Of a stretch of 64,000 nt of DNA, positions 39,922 to 50,302 are shown piece by piece (position 1 is the stretch's first letter; every line of letters starts with the position of its first letter). The position numbers and the translations under genes were made by a program. Source of the stretch: Anthopleura xanthogrammica (lineage: Eukaryota > Cnidaria > Anthozoa > Actiniaria > Actiniidae). The notes under the pieces are model-generated. The model was not told the origin of the DNA. It did not search any database and saw only the letters and a program-made list of their open reading frames with translations. The DNA lies in the NCBI GenBank assembly GCA_964019055.1, contig OZ025224.1, positions 2,858,376 to 2,922,375 on the forward strand, read 5' to 3'.

Positions 39922-41970
39922 CTAACCTGTTTTAGTTGTTTGACACTTGCTTTCCTTGCTTCCATTGTCAGATGACATGACCTTCCTTCCCATACGCAGT
40001 CTGTCCTGTACGCTAAATTTACGTTTTGACTTCGTAGCTTGTGCAAAGTTGTCTCTCTTTCCCTCTTCATCACTAGGTTCATAAGCAAAGGACGATATCA
40101 GAGAATGAGATTGCATTTTCTTAGTCTTAGTTGCTGCTGCAATTCTAGAACTGGTCACTTGTTCTTCTTCCTCGTCGCTCGGTTCGTACGTAAACTGACT
40201 TAAATTTGGTCTAGCACATCTATAAGTATGTTTGTCAGTTATTCCTTCGTTTGCAGCCGCCTTGTTGAAAATCTTGGGGCTTTGACATCGAGGGAGAATC
40301 CGAGGAAGCGCCGATGGCATCGGTAAAACTCCAGGCACTCTCATAGCAGTTGAACTTGCAGGAAGTTCCATCTTTGCAGGGTGCGATTTCTCTGTCTTCA
40401 GTGGCTGAAACAAAGGCTTCGCCGCTTCAGAGGTACCAGTAGTTGAAGACGCCTGATGATTTCCCAATCGCAAATCATTCTTAACCTCGAATTTCTTCAA
40501 GCCTCCAATCTGATCCGTCCTCATGGGCTCAACCTTGTTGTTTCTCGAAAACACTTTACTAAGCTTTAAGTGTTTCTGCGCGAGAAGTTTTGATTCCACT
40601 TCACGTAATCTTTCTAAAGGGCTTTTCCCATTGTGGACAATTGGGTTAAGCTTTGACCCTGTCCCTTGGTCACAGTATTGAAAGGATTCCACTGCTTCTC
40701 TTTCATTTAGGCTTTGGTTAACCTTGCTTTTTGTCTTCTTCTTACCCTTCTGTTTCTTAGATTTCTTCTTAACAGCAAGCAATTCCGAAGCAGCTGTGTC
40801 TTGAACTTCTACAGCCTCTACGCTATTTTCATCTTTAACAGCACTCTTCTCCCATTCACTATGGCTGACATTCTTCGGGATTTGTACTGTCTGGGTAGTC
40901 TGTGCAAGACAAAGATTGGTGGCTCCAGCTCTGCGGTCTTTCTTAGAAACCTCTGATGTTTTTTGATATGAAAGTTTGCGGTTTTCAGCAACGTGCACAG
41001 GCTCAACAACGTTTCCAGGACGTTTTCCACCAGCTTCAGGCAGTGATTGGCTATTAAAATGTTTTTCATCAACATTTTCTTGAATTGTTTCCAGTGTGCT
41101 CAAAAAGTTGGCTTTCTGCACCAATGCCAAAAGGCTTGGGTGGGTGCCATTCAGCTTCTTTGAAGGAGCCATTGCCATTGGTTGATTTCTATCGGAGGCG
41201 CTGATTGGTTGACTCACCAATGATCCCTGGCATGAATGAATGTCAGGAAGTTTAAGCTTGGCTTCCTGACGACCAGGTTTGTGCTCATCCACTGACTTTG
41301 CATCTTGAGTTTTAGGTTGATATTCTTTGGTCAATGGCTTCTTGATTTCAACTTTTTTCCCGTTTAATGGCAAAATATTTCTTTCTTTGAGCAGACTCAC
41401 TGCATCACTCGTTTTAATTCCCTTCTTGGAAATATTTCCTTCCTTGAGCGGTTTCTTGGTATCGGCTCTGTTAGCCAACACCTTAGCATCAGTGGCTATA
41501 CTCTGCTGCTTAGCAATCAAGGGAAGGAATGCCTGCTCTTTCTTCTGTTGCGGTTGCTTGGCAAACTCATCTCTGACATCTATTGCTTCTGCCTTGTTTC
41601 CATATTTAATGGCATTGTCTAGATGCATCGTCTTTTCAGAGATGAGTAACTCGTTTGATTGTTTTACTACTAGTGCCGCACTTGAACAATCGATTTGAGT
41701 GTGCGATTTTGTGGGAACTTTGAAGAGATTTCCGGTGCTAAAAGGTTGTGGTCCTTCTGGGATCTTAACAGTTATCTGTAAGAAAGATTTTGAGGAACGT
41801 TACATTCTATATCTTTCTTTAATGTTAGAAAAAAGTTAGTTAATAGTGAACTTATAAACATCTCTTTCGTATTTTTTCGCTTCTCAAACCCTGTGTTCTC
41901 TTATCTTTTCTTGTCTTCCGTCCTCATCTTTCTTTCTTCCGTTCTATCTTTCTTTCTTCCGTTCTCTTTT

Positions 41971-42057
<87 letters not shown>

Positions 42058-42766
42058 CCTTCTCTTCTCTTCTCTTCTCTTCTCTTCTTTTCTCCTCTCC
42101 TCTCTTCTCTCCTCTTCTCTCCTTCTTCTTCTTTCTTTTCTTCTTTTTTTTTCTACTTTCAACTTTTAAAAAATGTTGCTCCATTTTTCTTTTCAAAAGA
42201 GGCTTTCCCTTCTTATCTTTCTTTTTTTTAATTTTCCAATTCTTCATCTCTTTATTTCTTAGTAAATCGAATGAAGACTGTAATGATTTTCGGCAAGTTA
42301 AAACTGATAAAAATTATTCGTTCTACTTTTTTTCCAATAAAAATATATTTTACAGGCAATTTTGAGTCAGGAAAAATTAACGCGTGCATGTGCAATATTT
42401 CAGTGCTTGTCTCGATCCGAATAAAGTTTTTTTTCCTGAAAATTGTACATGAAATTACAATTACCTCAAGTAAGACAGACATATCTTATTACTAACCTTT
42501 TTTTGTCTAGGGTGAATTTTGCTTGGTGTCTTATTCCTCTTAGCTTTCTTCTTCTTCTTCTTTCCTCCCTTTTTTCTTCTTTTCAATTGAGAATTGCATT
42601 TCGAATGTCCGGCTTTTTGGTTCTGTTCAACAGCGTCTTCAGTCCTTCTGACTTTATCTTGTTGTTGTTGCTGGTCTTCATCCTCGCTGTCATAACCTAG
42701 TACATAGTTGAACGTTCCTCGTACAAATGTGTTAACTTTTCCAACAATATTTCTTATACGATTCAT
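39922..42766 (-). CDS. Lysine-rich, acidic-motif protein of unknown function, two exons
   Basis: Exon 1 is 42766-42497 (starts MNRIRNIVGKVNTFVRG) and exon 2 is 41775-39922; the join is in frame (phase 0) with good splice sites, giving 707 aa. I do not recognise a family. Residues 1-30 look helical and end in YDSEDED. A lysine block follows (KKGGKKKKKKAKRNK), a likely nuclear localisation signal. The large second exon is hydrophilic and probably disordered, with a second basic block (KKKSKKQKGKKKTKSK). Near the C-terminus two FxYEPSDEE motifs occur 36 residues apart, each followed by basic residues, and the end is RKFSVQDRLRMGRK. The stop codon overlaps a potential donor (ACAG/GTTAG at 39,927), so another 3' exon is possible. 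A CRE lies about 160 bases upstream of the ATG. Confidence 0.7.
41955..42150. repeat. (CTTT)n microsatellite grading into (CTTCT)n in the intron of the lysine-rich gene
   Basis: About 23 perfect CTTT units (41,960-42,056), then CTTCT/CTCTT repeats. Long reading frames here are artefacts. A further imperfect (CT)n lies at 43,052-43,074. Confidence 0.95.
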
Positions 42767-42921
42767 GTTTTTTTCTTTTCTAAGATTGTCTGCGCTAATT
42801 AAAGCGTGACATTCTAAAGAAAAAAATCTTAATTATCGTAAATTCGTGTCGTCATAATACACGTCATTAATTGCGCGCGTCGTCATAATATAATACACAT
42901 GATTGACAGCCGTCATAGAAG

Positions 42922-42929
42922 TGACGTCA
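42922..42929. promoter_or_regulatory. CRE palindrome TGACGTCA upstream of the lysine-rich gene
   Basis: A perfect CRE 156 bases upstream of the minus-strand ATG at 42,766, near several GTCGTCATAATA(TA) repeats (42,848-42,895). It fits a promoter-proximal CREB/ATF site; function is inferred. Confidence 0.45.
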
Positions 42930-43498
42930 TTTTGTATGGCTTTTTACTTCCGGTTCGAAAATTGAGATGAAATGCAGGATTTTATCACGAAATAATGGAC
43001 GTTGAAATTCGAAGAATGTATTCGTAAATCATATTTCTTTATATTTTTTAGCTCTCTCTCTCTCTCTCTCTCTCTTTTTCCCTCTTATTTTTCCTTTCCT
43101 ACTTTATTCATGTGCGTTCTCAAGAGTCGCTGGCAAACAAATAAATAACACTCAAGGGAATGACAAGTGGTCTGAAATATTTTATTTATAATTCAAAAGT
43201 CGGTGAACTTTTCATGAATAAATGTAGATATTCCAGATTTTGTTACTTTTAACAAAAAATAAGAATAAGAATCAAGAAAGCACTTGAAAAAAAAAAAAAC
43301 AAAAAAAGGTTGCATGCACAATATTGGTATCGTGAATCTTTTATTAACTCTATTCGGCCTGGGAAGTGGGGGCGGGGATCTGATTGTGCCCCTCCGAGTT
43401 TAGAGCTGTTCTGAGTCGGAATCAAGAATTGATCTCTTCTATAGTAATGACGAATTGCCCTGTCATAATCTAAGCTAAGATAGTGGTAATACAATCGG

Positions 43499-43670
43499 GT
43501 TCGATTCCTTTACTCCGCGGCGTAAGGAGTACAGTGAGTTGGTTTGAGGGTTTTCTCCGGGTTCTCCCTAGTTATTATTTCCTTGCTCCGCAAATCCTAG
43601 CAAGTATAAATTCAAACTCGATCTGTGATTGAGCCATGCCCGCGCCCTGACGTACATTGCTTCAGAGTAT
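43499..43670 (+). mobile_element. tRNA-derived SINE, 5'-truncated
   Basis: Starts at the B box (GGGTTCGATTCC) and continues TTGGTTTGAGGGTTTTCTCC and GGGTTCTCCC, then a copy of the dispersed unit (GATCTGTGATTGAGCCATGCC). The same order is seen at 58,728. No gene is seen between here and 43,856. Confidence 0.65.
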
Positions 43671-43855
43671 ATATCAAATTTCACGGCAGGATTTTGAAAG
43701 TTTAAGCTATGACCTACTTTGACAAAAAAACGTCCCAAAAATCAAAGTTTCAATTCGGGTGAAACTTCACAGATATAACGTTTAAGGGTTAAACAATCAA
43801 TGGTTATATTTTTTAAATATTTCAGTGGAAAGAGATTCTTTAATTGGAAGTGTCA

Positions 43856-45067
43856 TTAGCAACCTGCAGGGCAGACGGAACTAACTACATTGTTACAAGG
43901 TCTTTCGTAAGTATTTCCATTTGAACAGGTAATGTATTGGCTGCAGTCAGTTGGATGGGAATAATCACCACTACTTTTACCAATGCAATATGTGATTGGA
44001 TCGTACACCTGCTGTAGAGCAACGGACACCGATGCAGTAGCTGTCTCCTGGGTCATCAAATTTGTGCTTTGAGAGCTTGTAGGCATCAAGCTAAGGGATG
44101 CCTCACTGATCGAAATTTGGGCCTCGGATACTTGACTTGTGATCGGCTGGGTCGTCAGCAAGCGGTCTGTCGTCTCTTGGGACACTTGAGTCGAAACCAG
44201 TGAATGCACTGTAGTTGAATGTACTGTTGAAGAAGTTTGCGGCTGAACGCTTGCAGTGTGGTAAATGGTTGACTGAGCTGTGGGGAAGTTGGTCAGCAAG
44301 TGGTCTGTCGTCTCTTGGGACACTTGAGTCGAAACCAGTGAATGCACTGTAGTTGAATTTGCTGTTGAAGAAGTTTGCGGCTGAACGCTTGCAGTGTGGT
44401 AAATGGTTGACTGAGCTGTGGGGAAGTTGGTCAGCAAGTGGTCTGTCGTCTCTTGGGACACTGGAGTCGAAACCAGTGAATGCACTGTAGTTGAATTTGC
44501 TGTTGAAGAAGTTTGCGGCTGAACGCTTGCAGTGTGGTAAATGGTTGACTGAGCTGTGGGGAAGTTGGTAGTGGTTAAAAAGGATGTTTGTGACACTGCC
44601 AATGTAGTCATCTTCATATCCGCAGAGACCTGGCCTGAGGTGGCAATCTTTGTTTGAATGCTTTCTGTGTGAGAGCTTATTGGCTGAGCTGTTTGGGCTT
44701 TACTGGTCCCTCCCGCGTCTTTCCCGTTCAGTTCTCGACCAATCATCTCCATGTATATGTTATATGATTTCTTTCCGTACTGCGATGGATTTGACCAGCG
44801 GGTTTCAGAGTTCAGCTTGCATACTTTGGTCATCAAGTTATAGGTCAAGCTTTTACAACGAGTTCTATCATACAGGCAATAAAGCAGGCACTCTGGGTAA
44901 TCTTTTGCGCTTAACAATCTGTAATGAGAGTGCTCCAAAGCGAATTCCCACTGGGACTTTTCTTGGCACGGTGCATTGGATGCAAGCGATGGGGTAAATA
45001 CTCGCAAGATTGAGACGAGTAGGAATGAAATGTGAATGGCTTCTGGAAAACGTTTCTGGATCATCAT
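43856..45067 (-). CDS. Secreted PAN-mucin-chitin-binding protein
   Basis: 403 aa from [10 protein letters not shown]; this start was chosen because a typical signal peptide ([19 protein letters not shown]) follows and the upstream frame is only microsatellite. Residues about 33-105 are a PAN/apple-type domain with conserved cysteines ([38 protein letters not shown]). A Ser/Thr-rich mucin-like region follows, containing three tandem 46-residue repeats ([20 protein letters not shown]...), expected to be heavily O-glycosylated. The C-terminus is a six-cysteine peritrophin-A (CBM14) domain ([32 protein letters not shown]). Probable extracellular-matrix, mucus or cuticle-like component that binds chitin or glycans. 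An acceptor-like CTGCAG at about 45,110 suggests a 5' UTR intron. Confidence 0.85.
   Translation of the reverse strand: MMIQKRFPEAIHISFLLVSILRVFTPSLASNAPCQEKSQWEFALEHSHYRLLSAKDYPECLLYCLYDRTRCKSLTYNLMTKVCKLNSETRWSNPSQYGKKSYNIYMEMIGRELNGKDAGGTSKAQTAQPISSHTESIQTKIATSGQVSADMKMTTLAVSQTSFLTTTNFPTAQSTIYHTASVQPQTSSTANSTTVHSLVSTPVSQETTDHLLTNFPTAQSTIYHTASVQPQTSSTANSTTVHSLVSTQVSQETTDHLLTNFPTAQSTIYHTASVQPQTSSTVHSTTVHSLVSTQVSQETTDRLLTTQPITSQVSEAQISISEASLSLMPTSSQSTNLMTQETATASVSVALQQVYDPITYCIGKSSGDYSHPTDCSQYITCSNGNTYERPCNNVVSSVCPAGC
44152..44567 (-). repeat. Three coding 138-bp repeats in the mucin-like region
   Basis: Exact period 138 bases (46 codons), with GGTCAGCAAG at about 44,153, 44,291 and 44,429. 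Copies differ at only a few bases, so the number of copies may vary between alleles. Confidence 0.95.
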
Positions 45068-45153
45068 TTTCGGTTTTAAGGGCAATTGAAAATGCGTTCT
45101 TCTTAATAAGCTGCAGATAATAAATGAATGAAGAAATAAAGAAACGAACAATG

Positions 45154-45404
45154 AAGGATGGATGGATGGATGGATGGATGGATGGATGGATGGATGGATG
45201 GATGGATGGATGGATGGATGGATGAATGGATGGATGGATGGATGGATGGATGGATGGATGGATGGATGGATGGATGGATGGATGGATGGATGGATGGATG
45301 GATGGATGGATGGATGGATGGATGGATGGAGGGACGAGGGACGAGGGACGAGGGACGAGGGACGAGGGACGAGGGACGAGGGACGAGGGACGAGGGACGA
45401 GGGA
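45154..45404. repeat. (GGAT)n followed by (GGGACGA)n upstream of the PAN-mucin gene
   Basis: About 43 GGAT units to 45,329, directly followed by about ten copies of the 7-mer GGGACGA. The junction lies 90-340 bases upstream of the start codon. Reading frames here are artefacts. Confidence 0.96.
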
Positions 45405-46225
45405 ATTATTGGACTTCTATGAGGAAGAAGAAGAAGGACAGGAGGATATAAAGTTAATTTAACAGAATTTAGCATGTGGTCCGGTCATCCTTTTTCAACT
45501 GGATCAAATTGGATTTTAGAAGTTGATTCTGATGACAAATAACGAAATTGAAGCTAGAAATAACCTTTTTTTAGGAAATTTAATTGAGACTCATGCCGAT
45601 TTGGTTTTCTCATTAGCAACTTAGAGACAAAGATACTATTGACAAAATGTTTCTACACGATATTGCACAGGTCTATAAACAAAAATAAGTAATTTCTACA
45701 TTTGACGTCTGGTTTCGGCATGCTAAACAACGAGCCGTAAAACAATTATCTTGAGAATTACTCCGCTTTTAATCCTTAATTCACAAATAATTCACAAGCA
45801 TCGAAAACCCTTCATCTTTCGCGGTTTAATTGTTCTTTTTTATTATGAAGTCAGCTCATTGTTTACGTGGGCAAGAATAATGGAAATTTAGGGTAAATCT
45901 TCTTTCGTTCAGGATGTTTAGCTGTTTTCAGTTTTCACCATCTCATAAACCGAATTGTTTTGTCAGAATTCATCTGCTTTTGCTAAATTTTGTCCCCTAT
46001 GGCGACCATCATTGTCCAAGAGATTGTTTTGATGTGACGTTATAGCGAAGCATGGTGGGGATTAGCGATAACATCAGGGTTATTTTTTTTTAGCATATTG
46101 GTTTTACGAAAGCGGGTAATTCAGTCCAAATAGCAGATAACAGAGTTATACTCCATTGCTTTCAAGCAATTGCTTCAAGTCGTGGCATTTGGGTCAGTTT
46201 CTATACATTTAGTGTTGACACAATT

Positions 46226-46290
46226 GAAGGAAGGAAGGAGGGAGGGAAGGAAGGGAGGAAAAAAGGAAGGAAGGAAGGAAGGAAGGAAGG
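46226..46290. repeat. (GGAA)n microsatellite
   Basis: Imperfect GGAA/GGGA repeats. The region 45,480-46,440 around it is otherwise unique AT-rich DNA in which I see no gene. Confidence 0.9.
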
Positions 46291-46440
46291 AAATATTTAA
46301 ACAACAAATGAAAACGAAGAAACGACGACAAAAGAAAAGGAGGAAGGGACGCAGCGAACGAAAAAGATACACAAAACTAAAACTAAATAAGAGGGTATAA
46401 CAAACAATGTTGTAAATAATAACAAAATACATAAAACACG

Positions 46441-48670
46441 AAATACTTTTCTAGCCTGTATTTAGTTCTGGTTATCCTCAACGTACAACGTACACCTTTC
46501 TCTGGAGGGCTATACTTCGCACTAATTACATAGAATGCGGATGGAATACATTTGATTTTTTTCTATATTTTGCGCAGTCAATTATATCAATTTCAACTGC
46601 CCCAACTTGATCAATATTCGAGGAAAAACAAAACGGAAAGGACCAATTAAGAAACGAAAATAGAGATGTGTCTGCTCTTGTTTTGCAAAGTTTAAGTAAT
46701 TGCCCGAATAATAGTGTTGAAATTTTTTTTTAAGCTTAAGCGAGAGACATTGAGAAAGTTAGGTATTTATGTAAAGTCATTACCTTTTTTTATTAAGGAA
46801 AAATACTTTCTTGGTTATTTGCACAGACAGACAGACAGACACCTGGTTTAATTTACAAAAAATTTGAAACTAAAATCTGCATCTGCGATTTGCAGTTTGT
46901 CTATCGCTGTAAAACCAATCTAAAAGCCAAATTTTTGAAATCTAACTAAAATTGCAAGTTGAATAACAATTAAGAAACGAAAATAAAAATGTGTCTGCTC
47001 TTGTTTTGTAAAGTTTAAGTAATTGCCCCGAGTAATAGTGTTGAAAAGTTCTCAAAAACTTAAACGAGAGACAATTGAGGGTATTAATTTAAACTCATTG
47101 AATTGAGAAAGCATTCAAACTGGTCTCAAAATATCACACTTGTTTACAACAGGTAAAAAATTGAAAGTAAAGCATTTAAATCTTCTATTCTAAGTGATTG
47201 GGCAATCGATATGACCAGGGAGTTTTTTAATCTTAACTAACAATTATAAATGAAAAGCGAATAAGTCATTGAAACCTTCTTGGTGAAGTAAAAATTTGAC
47301 AAAACGACCCGTATACATGCTGAGCTATTGTCCACTCTTTGTTTTCACTTAGTAGTTATAGTGTCAGAATTCACATTTCAAAATTCGGGACTTTTTCGTG
47401 TCCTATTATACAACACCTTCTCTATGGGAAAATAAAAAATAAAATAAAATTATTCTGTTCTCTTCTGTTCTCTTCTGTTCTCTTCTCTTCTCGAGCTCCT
47501 CTCTTCTCCTCTCTTCTCTTCTCTTCTCTTTTCTTTTCTCTTCTCTTATTTTTCATCTTCTTTTTCTTCAACGATTACACTTGGTATTAGTTAAGCCATA
47601 TAAATATAAATACGCCATCTCAATTTTCAATTTATTCTCGCATTTTAAGTCCTCAAATTTTCTCTTTGAACATGCTTTTAAGGTACGCATCAGGCAAGGA
47701 AGCAAAGAAGCAAGGATGAATTACAAGCAGGGAATCAGGAAAGAAAGTATTGAAGGAATATAGGAGGACGCAATCAAGGAAGCAATGCAAAGAACATAAG
47801 AAAGTAAGACAGAAACAAAGAAGGAAAGAGGGAAGAATAGGAAAGAAGGAAACGACGAAGTTAAGAAGAAAACTTGTATAAACAATAAACTGAAGAAGAA
47901 AACGACTACGAAACAAAAGGACGAATGAAGAAATAAATAAAATGAAACCAAATGGGACGAGTAATTTAAGTGACACTGTTGCAAATAACAAACAAAAAAA
48001 AACAAAAAAAACAAAAAAAAATACTTTTCTAACCTGAATTGAGTTCTGGCTATCCTCAACGTACAGCGATTCACCTGTCTCTAGAGAGCTGGTTTGCTTC
48101 TGTCCAATTAAATAGGGTATGGATGGCACGCAGTGACATGGAATTTGGTCTAAATTTGGCGTTGTCAATCGATTGTCAACGTAACGCATTCCCCAACTAA
48201 TTTGCTTGTTCAATATTAGAGGAAAAACAAAACGGACAGACCAATTAAGAAACGAAAAGAGAGACGTGTCTGCTCTTGTTTTGCAAAGTTTAAGTAATTG
48301 CCCGAGTAATAGTGTTGAAATTTTTTCTTAAACTAAAGCGAGAGACAATTGAGGAAGTTAGGTATTTATGTAAAGTCGTTACCTTTTTTTATCAAGGAAA
48401 AATACTTTCTTGGTTATATTGAGAAAGCATTCAAACTGGTCGCAAGAACTCATACTAGAGTTGGCACCTGGTTTAATTTACAAAAAAATTGAAACTAAAA
48501 TCTGCATCTGCCATCCGCAGTGGTTTGTCTATCGCTGTAAAACCAACTGAATCTAAAAGCCAAATGTTTGAAATCTAACTAAAATTTATAATATTGCAAG
48601 GTGAATAACTCAGTGAAACTTTCTTGGTCAAGTAAACGTCTTACAAAACAATTCGTATACATGCTGAGGT
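46441..48670. repeat. Local segmental duplication: three related blocks
   Basis: The blocks at about 46,441-46,860 and 48,018-48,520 share ATACTTTTCTA(G/A)CCTG, TATCCTCAACGTACA and a long stretch from CAATTAAGAAACGAAAA through TTTGCAAAGTTTAAGTAATT. A third partial copy runs from about 46,968 to 47,330. The second block contains a possible exon (48,034-48,196); the matching place in the first has stops in frame. Between the blocks are a (TCTTC)n stretch and AAGGA-rich sequence. Confidence 0.75.
48034..48196 (-). CDS. Possible exon of an unrecognised minus-strand gene
   Basis: Open between an acceptor-like CAAATTAG and a donor CAATTCAG/GTTAGA. It would encode 54 codons containing WGMRYVDNRLTTPN, CHCVPSIPYLIGQKQ and GESLYVEDSQNSIQ. 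A degraded duplicate of the same sequence (46,445-46,620) has lost the frame. No family is recognised and no partner exon is identified. Confidence 0.3.
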
Positions 48671-48785
48671 ATTGTCCATTATTGTTTGTTCATATTGAGC
48701 CATATCGACATCGTTAATGCTTCGATACAATTTAAAAACGCAGTTATATTTATTGTAAAGCGCTATTGTAATATTGTAAAGCGCT

Positions 48786-48846
48786 TTTCTTCTTCTTCTT
48801 TTTCTTCTTCTTTTTCTTCTTTTCTTCCTCTTTTTCTTTTACTTTT

Positions 48847-48878
<32 letters not shown>

Positions 48879-49013
48879 TTCTTCTTCTTCTTCTTCTTCT
48901 TCTTCTTCTTCTTCTTCTTCTTCTTCTTCTTCTTCTTCTTCTTCTTCTTCTTCTTCTTCTTCTTCTTCTTCTTCTTTTACTTCTTCTTCCTCTTCCTTTT
49001 CTTTTTCTTCTTC
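48786..49013. repeat. (CTT)n microsatellite, about 230 bp
   Basis: Nearly perfect CTT repeats in the centre with TTTT and CCT interruptions at both ends. The poly-Glu, poly-Arg and poly-Leu frames are artefacts. Confidence 0.97.
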
Positions 49014-49358
49014 TTGCATGGTCCATGGGAGTATAGACTAGCTAATTTAGGATTAATGAAAAGTGACACACATTCTGTTATAGGCAGTTTTTTATTAATT
49101 TTATTAATTTTTGTAATCATCCCATCACCTAATATCGTTACTTACTTTCTTTAATTTTATTCTTTAACATTAATATTTGATTTAATCTTCCGTCACATCT
49201 TTTATACCTCTTTCGTCATAAGTGCTATGGTTGACGAGAAATTTAAACGCTAAAGCTAATCATTCACTATTGAGAGGAGTCGAATAAGTTGTACGTATGA
49301 AGACGATAGGAATCTGAAGCAATTACAAGCCTTTTGCTTCAGGCAGACAGCAAACTTT

Positions 49359-50235
49359 CTACCCCTTCCTAGCAGTATATCTTATCCAGTTTACTAAGCT
49401 GCTTACTCTTGTAAACACAGTATAATAATCCGTGAGGCATTTCTTATGTCCCCAGCTTACAGCTCCACGCATAATCCATCGTCCTTTTTCCCAACACGCC
49501 AATGCTCCACCGCTGTCACCTCTACAACCACCTGTCCTGCCTCTTCTGCCTCCTGCACAAATCATACTTTTGTCATCGACTTCGAAAAGTCTGTTGTTCA
49601 TCTTAGCGCAGGACTGATAGCGTACGATTCGAAGTAACGTTTTCCGTAGCACACTGGAGTATTTTCCATTGTGTCTAGTTCGACCCCAACCTAGAAAGAT
49701 AAAACATCAAAATAACGATTATGTATTGATATTTGGATAATCTATGTATAGCACTCACTAGATGTATGGTATTCGTAAAATCAAGAGAGTATGAAGTAAG
49801 AGAGCACATCTCCGTGCCCCATGATAATTATTTGAAAATCTATTTTTAGCTCCGCGCGCAGCCTGAAATATTTTATCATGGGGTTACTGATTCAGTACAG
49901 GCTGCGCGCGCAGCTAGGAATAGATTTTCAAATAATTATCATGGGGGGAGATGTGCTTTCTTACTTCGTACTCTCTTGGTAAAACCTATTATATTTATGG
50001 TTTTATCTGGAAAGAAAGATGTGACACGAATAGGAGAATAAGAAACAGAAAAATTATTTTATTAATTAAGAGAAACAGATGTTATTGTGAGCCGCAATGC
50101 CAGAGATTCAGAAAGGAGGCACTGATATTTTGATTCCAGACAGGAGAGCAGAAGAAAACATGACAGGAAAGAAAGTTGTTCATTAATAGTCATGTTTGCG
50201 GAATCAAGATGTTAGTACAATACAAGCATCTTTTG

Positions 50236-50302
<67 letters not shown>

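Noticed and set aside
41893..42247. FFLS / KERKKE repeat proteins
   Set aside because: Translations of (CTTT)n and (CTTCT)n in an intron.
45158..45462. MDGW-repeat proteins opposite the PAN-mucin gene
   Set aside because: GGAT and GGGACGA microsatellites; the minus-strand start at 45,067 lies clear of them.
43856..45475. Longer 539-aa start for the PAN-mucin protein
   Set aside because: The additional N-terminal residues are translated microsatellite. The Met at 45,067 is followed by a normal signal peptide.
48686..49036. Poly-Leu / poly-Glu / poly-Arg proteins
   Set aside because: A (CTT)n microsatellite read in different frames; no start context, splice sites or flanking coding sequence.
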